This document shows, in pieces, positions 58,632 to 64,000 of a stretch of DNA of 64,000 bases. Position 1 is the first letter of the stretch, and the number at the start of each line of letters is the position of its first letter. Origin of the DNA: Sphingopyxis macrogoltabida (lineage in GTDB: Bacteria > Pseudomonadota > Alphaproteobacteria > Sphingomonadales > Sphingomonadaceae). Where the stretch lies: contig NZ_CP009429.1 of the NCBI RefSeq assembly GCF_001314325.1, positions 1,612,501 through 1,676,500 of the forward strand, given 5' to 3'. A program made the position numbers and the translations under genes. Below the pieces are notes generated by a model. That model was not told the origin of the DNA and ran no database searches. It worked only from the letters and a program-made list of their open reading frames with translations.

Positions 58632-60137
58632 CTATCCGGCGCAAACCTCTTCCGCCAGTTCGGCCTTGAGGACGCGGCGGAGCAGCTTTCCGGTCTCGTT
58701 GTAAGGGAGCTCGCGGCGGAAGAACCATTGTTCGGGCGTCTTGGTAGAGCGAAGCCGGCTCCTGATCATCGCCGCCATCTCCGCCGTGTCGGGTGAACCC
58801 GATCGCGATACGATCACCGCAACGACCTTCTCCCCCCATTTCTCGCACGGAATCCCGAGTACGGCGCAATCGGCGATATCGTCGAAGCTGCGAAGCAGAT
58901 CCTCGATCTCGCCCGGCGAGATATTCTCGCCGCCGCGCACGATGACGTCGTCCAAGCGCCCCTCGACGAACAGATAGCCGCCCTCATCGAGCCAGCCGGC
59001 GTCGTTGGTCGCGAACCAGCCGTCGTCGGCGATCGCCCTTTTGTGTAGATATTCGCCCGACACCTGTTCGCCGCGGACATGGATTTCGCCATGCTCGCCG
59101 ATACCGCATGGCGACCCGTCGTCGCGGCGGATTTCGAGCTCGACGCTCGGCAGCGGCTGGCCGACCGACGCGATGCGGCGGCGGATCGCGGGGTCGTCGG
59201 AGGCAAAGGCGATGCGGTGATCCTCGGCGCCCAGCAGTGCGATCGTCGAACTGGTTTCGGTAAGGCCATAGGCGTTGACGAAATCGACGTGCGGCAGCCG
59301 CGCCAGAGCCCGGGCGATCACCGGCTCGGGCATCTTGCCGCCGCCATAGGAGAGCGCCCGTAGCGACGGCAACGCCTCGCCGGTCTCGTCCATCACGTCG
59401 AGAATACGGTCGAGCATCGTCGGCACGACCATGGCATGGGTGATGCGCTCCGCCGCGGCGATGCGGACCCAGTCTTCGGCCGTGAAGGCGGGCAGGTAGA
59501 CGACGCGCCGTCCGCCATAGGCGGCGGTGAGGATCGCCGAGATTCCGGCGATATGATAGGATGGCACGCTCACCAGCGTCGCCTCTTCCTCGCCGGCCCC
59601 GAGGAATTCGACCGTCGACATGACGTAGGAGGTCAGATTGGCGTGGCGCAGCACCGCCGCTTTCGGATCGCCGGTCGTGCCGCTGGTGAACAGCAGCACC
59701 GCAATATCGTTTTCGGCTTCGGGCAGATCGATCCGTTCGGACGCGGCGCCGGTCATGAATTCGGCCTCGAACGCGCTGCGCCCGACGAGTTCGATGCCGT
59801 CGACGGGGACGATGCGCGGCAGCATCGCGTCATCGGCGATCAGCACGGCGGGAGCACTCCGCGCGACGAGCCGGTTCAGGTCGGCGTCGGCGAGGCGGTA
59901 GTTGAGCGGAACGAAGGGCGTTCCCGCCATGCCGCTCGCGAAAAGCAGCACGGGGAGGGCGTCGCCGTTCATGCCGAGGAAGGCGGTATTGGCCATGCCC
60001 TTGGCCGCGAGCCATTCCGCAACCCGGCTGGCGCGGGCGCGATAGGCGTCGAAGTCGAGCGCCTTCCCATACCCGCCGAGCGCGAGGCGGTCGGGGCAGG
60101 CATCGGCGGCAATATCGAGCAGGAGCGGCGTGCGCAT
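58632..60137 (-). CDS. AMP-forming acyl-CoA synthetase
   Basis: A 501-residue ANL-family ligase with every core motif: FTSGTTGDPKAAV (phosphate loop), NAYGLTETSST (A5), ATNDAGWLDEGGYL (ribose-binding Asp), EGRLDDVIVRGGENIS (hinge) and YNETGKLLRR (catalytic Lys). It activates an acid with ATP and CoA. It follows the small 102-residue gene by 6 bp in an operon with crotonase, CoA-transferase and amidohydrolase, so it likely starts that branch. Confidence 0.9.
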   Translation of the reverse strand: MRTPLLLDIAADACPDRLALGGYGKALDFDAYRARASRVAEWLAAKGMANTAFLGMNGDALPVLLFASGMAGTPFVPLNYRLADADLNRLVARSAPAVLIADDAMLPRIVPVDGIELVGRSAFEAEFMTGAASERIDLPEAENDIAVLLFTSGTTGDPKAAVLRHANLTSYVMSTVEFLGAGEEEATLVSVPSYHIAGISAILTAAYGGRRVVYLPAFTAEDWVRIAAAERITHAMVVPTMLDRILDVMDETGEALPSLRALSYGGGKMPEPVIARALARLPHVDFVNAYGLTETSSTIALLGAEDHRIAFASDDPAIRRRIASVGQPLPSVELEIRRDDGSPCGIGEHGEIHVRGEQVSGEYLHKRAIADDGWFATNDAGWLDEGGYLFVEGRLDDVIVRGGENISPGEIEDLLRSFDDIADCAVLGIPCEKWGEKVVAVIVSRSGSPDTAEMAAMIRSRLRSTKTPEQWFFRRELPYNETGKLLRRVLKAELAEEVCAG

Positions 60138-60143
60138 GGCGGG

Positions 60144-60452
60144 TCAGTCCGAAGCGGGAAGCGGCTTGGCACCCTTGACCGTCATTGCCGCGCCATTGAA
60201 CGCAAGCGAGCCTTGCCCCGCCTTGGCGCCGAGAACCTCGAGCCCGCTATCCTCGTCGACATAGCGTTTGCCGATCGCCACGCCGTCCGAAAAATCGGGG
60301 CTGATGTCGCCGGTCGGGGCGGCTGCATCGTCGATCGGCAGCACTGCGGCCCCGCCGCACTGCAACTCGCCGGCGGCTTTCGGCGGGCGCACGACGACCA
60401 GTTGCGCGTCGCATACCGCACTTTTCCAGCGCGAACCCGGTTTGAGGTCCAT
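60144..60452 (-). CDS. Small conserved-looking protein, function unknown
   Basis: A 102-residue soluble protein with no signal peptide or membrane segment. It opens LKPGSRWKSAVCDAQLVVVRPP and has a second Cys in ELQCGGAAVLP, then a YVDEDSGLEVLGAKAGQGSLA stretch. The two Cys could bind metal or form a pair, but that is speculation. GGAGAGAC lies just before the ATG. It heads the ligase operon and is divergent from the ligase at 60577, so a small accessory or binding role in CoA-ester metabolism is possible. I do not recognise the family with certainty. Confidence 0.7.
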   Translation of the reverse strand: MDLKPGSRWKSAVCDAQLVVVRPPKAAGELQCGGAAVLPIDDAAAPTGDISPDFSDGVAIGKRYVDEDSGLEVLGAKAGQGSLAFNGAAMTVKGAKPLPASD

Positions 60453-60514
60453 TGTCTCTCCATCCTTTCCCGTTGCCTATGGGCTTTGCCACCGTCTCGG
60501 CGTTCGTCCGCCAA

Positions 60515-60530
60515 TATGTCAATCGACATA
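60515..60530. promoter_or_regulatory. TATGTC/GACATA dyad in divergent ligase promoter
   Basis: TATGTC (60515-60520) and GACATA (60525-60530) are perfect complements around AATC. It lies 9 bp from operator copy H and between divergent genes starting at 60452 and 60577. A regulator-binding site is likely but the regulator is unknown. Confidence 0.55.
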
Positions 60531-60538
60531 GAAAGTAA

Positions 60539-60554
60539 ACGTAGTTATATAACT
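60539..60554. promoter_or_regulatory. Conserved AT-rich operator, copy H
   Basis: ACGTAGTTATATAACT; AGTTATATAACT (60543-60554) is a perfect 12-bp palindrome identical to that in copy D. It ends 22 nt before the ligase start at 60577. Confidence 0.72.
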
Positions 60555-60576
60555 CAAAAGCAGCAAAGGGTTTGCG

Positions 60577-62118
60577 ATGCATCCACGACATTTTGCGCGA
60601 ACCGCACCCGATCGTCCGGCGGTCGTCATGGCGGCGGGCGGCGGCGCGACAAGCTATGCGGCGATCGAGGAGGTCGCGAACCGCGGCGCCCGGCTGTTCC
60701 GTTCGCTTGGCATTGGGGCAGGCGACACGATCGCGATCTGGCTCAAGAACTGCCTCGAATATTATCATATTTACTGGGCCGCACAACGCGCCGGGCTATA
60801 TATCTGCCCGATCTCGACGCAACTGACCGCCGAAGAGGCGGCCTATATCCTGACCGACAGCGGTTCGCGGCTGCTCGTCACCCACGCCGATGTCCCTGCT
60901 GCTGTCGCGTTTGTCCGGGATCGCGCGTCGCTTGCGCAAGGCGTCGAGGCGATTTTCGACATCGGTGCCGATCTTGAGGGAGTTCCATCCTGGCATGCCG
61001 CTCTGGCGGAGCAACCCGCCGAAAGGATTGCCGACGAGACCGCCGGCTATCACCTTGTCTATTCGTCGGGAACGACCGGACGGCCGAAGGGGATTCGCCT
61101 GCCGCTCAGCGGCGAAGCCGCCGACGCCCCGCATATGCTCGCCGAGCGGATTTCGGGGCGCTACGGCGTCGGCGAAGCGAGCGTGCTCCTGTCGCCGGCG
61201 CCGCTCTATCACACCGCCCCGCTCGTCTATGGCATGGCCGCGCATCGGCTCGGGGCAACGCTGGTGGTGATGGAGCACTTCGATGCCGAGGCGGTGCTGC
61301 GCCTGATCGAGCGTCACCGTGTGACCTTCATGCAGATGGTGCCGACGATGTTCGTGCGGCTGCTCGCGCTCCCCGACGATATACGCGGACGTTACGATCT
61401 CTCCTCGCTCGAAAAGATCGTTCATGCTGCGGCGCCATGTCCGGTCGAGATCAAGCGGCGGATGATCGAATGGCTCGGCCCGATCGTCTATGAATATTAC
61501 GGCGGATCGGAGGGGAACGGATCGACCTTCATCACGCCGCAGGAATGGCTTGATCGTCCGGGGTCAGTGGGCCGCGCCGATTGGGGAACGCTGCATATCT
61601 GCGACGAAGAGGGGGGCGAGGTGCCTGCCGGAAACGACGGCCTCGTCTATTTCGAGGGCGGTTGGGACTTCCAGTATCTGAACGACCCCGCCAAGACGCG
61701 TGACGCGCGCCATCCCGCGCATCCCGGCTGGAGCACGCTCGGCGACATCGGCCATGTCGACGACGACGGCTATCTCTATCTGACCGATCGCAAGAGCTTC
61801 ATGATCATCTCGGGCGGCGTGAACATCTATCCGCAGGAAGCCGAAAATCTGCTGATCCTGCATCCCGAGGTCGCCGATGCCGCGGTGATCGGCGTGCCGC
61901 ACCCCGAGATGGGCGAAGCGGTGAAGGCGGTGGTGCAACCGAAATCATGGGACGACGCCGGTCCCGAACTGGCATCGCGGCTCATCGAATATTGCCGGGC
62001 GCATCTCAGCCACCTCAAATGCCCGCGTTCGGTCGACTTCGACCCGGCACTGCCCCGGCATGAGACGGGCAAGCTCTACAAGCAGGAAATCCGGGCGCGA
62101 CACTGGCCGAAGGCGTGA
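60577..62118 (+). CDS. AMP-forming acyl-CoA synthetase, FadD17/FadD19-like
   Basis: A 513-residue ANL-family ligase: VYSSGTTGRPKGI (phosphate loop), YYGGSEGNGSTFI (A5 with the GSEGNG variant), WSTLGDIGHVDDDGYLYL, DRKSFMIISGGVNIYP (hinge) and RHETGKLYKQE (catalytic Lys). The short N-terminus and GSEG motif recall the mycobacterial FadD17/FadD19 group that activates steroid side chains. A bulky hydrophobic acid is therefore a reasonable substrate, but this is inferred. Transcribed alone from a promoter with operator copy H; AAAGGG lies upstream of the ATG. Confidence 0.9.
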   Translation: MHPRHFARTAPDRPAVVMAAGGGATSYAAIEEVANRGARLFRSLGIGAGDTIAIWLKNCLEYYHIYWAAQRAGLYICPISTQLTAEEAAYILTDSGSRLLVTHADVPAAVAFVRDRASLAQGVEAIFDIGADLEGVPSWHAALAEQPAERIADETAGYHLVYSSGTTGRPKGIRLPLSGEAADAPHMLAERISGRYGVGEASVLLSPAPLYHTAPLVYGMAAHRLGATLVVMEHFDAEAVLRLIERHRVTFMQMVPTMFVRLLALPDDIRGRYDLSSLEKIVHAAAPCPVEIKRRMIEWLGPIVYEYYGGSEGNGSTFITPQEWLDRPGSVGRADWGTLHICDEEGGEVPAGNDGLVYFEGGWDFQYLNDPAKTRDARHPAHPGWSTLGDIGHVDDDGYLYLTDRKSFMIISGGVNIYPQEAENLLILHPEVADAAVIGVPHPEMGEAVKAVVQPKSWDDAGPELASRLIEYCRAHLSHLKCPRSVDFDPALPRHETGKLYKQEIRARHWPKA

Positions 62119-62133
62119 TCGGCCAACACGCAT

Positions 62134-63411
62134 TCATTCGCTATCGGCAAGGAACTTCCGGCTCGCCATCGCGAACAGGATCGCGGCCGGTGCGAGTACG
62201 ACAGCCATGATCATCAGCGCATAGCGGAGGCTCTGGATGCCGAAGCTCGGCGCGAGGAGATCGCTGATCCAGCCGGTCGCGAGCGGTCCGAGCGTCAGCC
62301 CGATGGCGTTGATCGACGCCATGACAATGGCCGAAGCGGTCGCGCGGCGGGTCGGACCGCAAATATGCTGCACAGATGCGAAGACTGCCGGAAGAGCGGC
62401 GAATAGGAGCGCCATCAACACCCCGGCCCAAAAGAGGAATCCGGCGAGCGACTGCGAACCGAACGCCAGCCAGGCGACGGGCATGGCGATGACATAGCTG
62501 CCCGCCGGCCACCAGACGAGCCAGCGCGGATCGCGCCGGGTGAGCCGGTCGCAGACGATGCCGCCGATGATCGAACCGATGATCGTCCCGATTCCGCTAC
62601 TGATGCCATAGGTCGTTCCCGCCACCGCGACGTCGAGTTGCATGACCCGCATCAGATAGGCCGGAATGAAGATGATCGGCCCATAGGCGAAGAGCGAATA
62701 GATGGTGAAGCCGGTGATGATGAACCGGAACGACGGCTTTTTCACCAGTGCCGAAGCTTCCTGCCGGAAGGCCGGGCGCGGCCCGGACAGACTTTCGTCG
62801 CGAAGGCGCGGCGGTTCGCGCAGGATGAGCGCGGCGAGCACGGCGATCGGCAGCGAGGCCGCCCCCATCACGATGAACGCCATGCGCCAGCCATGGCTGT
62901 GGGCCAGCCAGCCGCCGGCAACGAGCGCCACCGTGCCGCCGAAGGTGACGGCAGAGGATAGCACCGCGAAAGCCTTGGCCCGGGCGTCCGGCGGGAAATA
63001 GTCGGCGACCAGCGCGTGGCTGACCGGCACGGCGCCGCCTTCGCCAATGCCGACGCCCATCCGGGCAACGAACAGGAAGACGAGCGAGGTCGCGAAACCG
63101 CAAAGAACCGTCATCACGGTCCACAGCATGAAGGCGACGATCAGCCAGAGCTTGCGATTGCCATGATCGGCCGCGCGCGCGAAGGGGATGCAGGACAGGG
63201 CGTAGCAGAGGGCAAACGGTGCTCCGCCAAGCGCGCCGAGCATGCGGTCGGACAAACCATATTCCAGCCGGATATGCTCGAGCACGACGGGCAGGAGCTG
63301 CCGGTCGGCATAGCTTGCCACCGCGATGAGAAACAGGACGATGAGGAAGAGCCAGCGCTGCTTTTCGGTAAACTGGTTCCACGGCTGAAACTCGGTCGTC
63401 GCGCCCGTCAT
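62134..63411 (-). CDS. MFS transporter, spinster-like
   Basis: A 425-residue inner-membrane carrier with about 12 hydrophobic segments. ASYADRQLLPVVLEHIR and the RAADHGNRK loop match the spinster-type pattern of the carrier at 32056; RMGVGIGEGGAVPVSHALVADYF is the fourth-segment region. Probably imports an organic acid. Monocistronic and convergent with the ligase gene at 60577, 15 bp between stops, no clear terminator hairpin. Confidence 0.88.
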   Translation of the reverse strand: MTGATTEFQPWNQFTEKQRWLFLIVLFLIAVASYADRQLLPVVLEHIRLEYGLSDRMLGALGGAPFALCYALSCIPFARAADHGNRKLWLIVAFMLWTVMTVLCGFATSLVFLFVARMGVGIGEGGAVPVSHALVADYFPPDARAKAFAVLSSAVTFGGTVALVAGGWLAHSHGWRMAFIVMGAASLPIAVLAALILREPPRLRDESLSGPRPAFRQEASALVKKPSFRFIITGFTIYSLFAYGPIIFIPAYLMRVMQLDVAVAGTTYGISSGIGTIIGSIIGGIVCDRLTRRDPRWLVWWPAGSYVIAMPVAWLAFGSQSLAGFLFWAGVLMALLFAALPAVFASVQHICGPTRRATASAIVMASINAIGLTLGPLATGWISDLLAPSFGIQSLRYALMIMAVVLAPAAILFAMASRKFLADSE

Positions 63412-63695
63412 GATCGCCTGTCCTCCCCGATGAACCGGTTGGCGATCGAACGCCCTGCATTGCTAAGGGCAAGGTTTGCCGGTTCTCTTCGCTATCCAAT
63501 AGAGAGGCGTTTGGCGTGCGGGGACAACTCAGTAATCCTCGCCCAATGGCGCAAATATTCTGATTCTGGACACAAGGGGCGCCTCGCTTATCCTGAATGC
63601 AGCAATGCCTGTCCGGACATCGCAACCATCGCGGAACGGTCGGACCTGCCCGAACGACAAAAAATAGTCGAATTTATACTGCGAGAGGAATGAAT
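63412..63695. other. Intergenic promoter region (284 bp)
   Basis: The longest gene-free stretch of the window, between the divergent MFS gene (start 63411, minus) and the dipeptidase-like gene (start 63696, plus). It must hold both promoters. I find no copy of the conserved AT-rich operator and no strong dyad. GAGAGGAA just before 63696 is the ribosome site of the plus-strand gene; an AT-rich AAAAAATAG run lies about 30 bp further upstream. Confidence 0.5.
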
Positions 63696-64000
63696 ATGGC
63701 CACGGCGGATCAAACAACCATAGCTTCGCTGGCGGACATTCCGCAGCTCGCCGAGGCGATCCTGTGCGACATGTTGTTTCCTTCGCCGCCGACCGATGTG
63801 GAAGAGGAATTGCTGGCGCGCCGCCAGACCGGATATTCCTATACGTCGCTGACGCTGGCGCAGGACAATGAAGCCGCTCCGTCGCAGGTCTATGCCACGC
63901 TCGCCAAAATGCGGCATTCGCTCAGCCTTCATCCCGACGACTTCATCGTGGTCGATAGCGTCGACGATATTCGCGAGGCGAAGCGCACCGGCAAGATCGG
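63696..64000 (+). CDS. Probable membrane-dipeptidase-like (M19) protein, 3' partial
   Basis: The first 101 residues before the window ends. LLARRQTGYSYTSLTLAQDNE fits the early strand of renal/membrane dipeptidases, and VVDSVDDIREAKRTGKIG matches the segment of the M19 family that precedes its metal-binding core (typically ...GKIGIILG). The metal ligands lie beyond the window, so the call rests on this N-terminal pattern alone. An amidohydrolase of another group is the main alternative. GAGAGGAA lies upstream of ATG 63696. Confidence 0.55.
   Translation, partial: MATADQTTIASLADIPQLAEAILCDMLFPSPPTDVEEELLARRQTGYSYTSLTLAQDNEAAPSQVYATLAKMRHSLSLHPDDFIVVDSVDDIREAKRTGKI

Noticed and set aside
1..64000. 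Mobile elements, integrases, CRISPR, tRNA or rRNA
   Set aside because: No transposase or integrase motif, no direct-repeat array and no tRNA/rRNA-like segment was seen on either strand.

Overview
The window is GC-rich bacterial DNA packed with genes. Its make-up suggests a sphingomonad-type alphaproteobacterium (Sphingopyxis, Novosphingobium or Sphingobium): a TonB-dependent receptor, P450cam-like cytochromes, many short-chain dehydrogenases (SDRs), CoA-transferases and thiolase/DUF35 pairs. This placement is an inference. I see no rRNA, tRNA, CRISPR array, insertion sequence or phage gene, and no intergenic stretch over 300 bases.

Almost everything fits one theme: uptake, activation to a CoA thioester, oxidation and carbon-carbon cleavage of an unknown, probably alicyclic, terpenoid-like or steroid-like carbon source. 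Layout: 1-3.7 kb, a DUF7064-like protein, two nitronate-monooxygenase-like flavoproteins and a quinone-oxidoreductase-like MDR. 3.7-8.3 kb (minus), a MarR-headed operon with a kinase plus acyl-CoA dehydrogenase pair resembling a split human ACAD10/11 or Pseudomonas LvaA/LvaC, an esterase and an SDR. 8.3-9.6 kb (minus), SMP-30 and NTF2-like proteins. 9.6-14.3 kb (plus), three SDRs (one missing its active-site core), a GntR regulator and a CoA ligase. 14.3-17.7 kb (minus), P450, aldehyde dehydrogenase and SDR, with a divergent TetR. 18.4-22.9 kb (minus), two crotonases, a dienoyl-CoA-reductase-like SDR and a two-subunit acyl-CoA dehydrogenase. 23-29.5 kb (plus), five SDRs, a CoA ligase and a DUF2889 protein. 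29.6-33.3 kb, TonB receptor and MFS carrier.

33.3-42.7 kb holds an amidohydrolase, a GntR regulator with a hydrolase-flavin reductase fusion, then thiolase-fold lyase, DUF35, double CoA-transferase, kinase and SDR. 42.7-47.2 kb holds a TetR with a divergent SDR-MFS-DUF35-thiolase operon. 47.2-53.6 kb (minus) holds amidohydrolase, P450, aldehyde dehydrogenase, CoA-transferase and Gfo/Idh oxidoreductase. 53.7-55.3 kb is a third DUF35/thiolase pair. 55.3-60.5 kb (minus) holds a small unknown protein, CoA ligase, crotonase, a CoA-transferase of unusual domain order and an amidohydrolase. The end has a CoA ligase, an MFS carrier and the start of a probable M19 dipeptidase.

Two regulatory patterns tie the region together. 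An AT-rich near-palindrome around AGTTATATAACT sits 4-55 bp upstream of start codons at eight promoters and looks like the operator of one regulon. A TTGAC-N5-GTCAA dyad occurs both at the tetR near 43.4 kb and at the divergent promoter near 53.7 kb. MarR and the other TetR have their own strong dyads. All functions are read from sequence motifs and family knowledge; nothing was searched or computed beyond reading.
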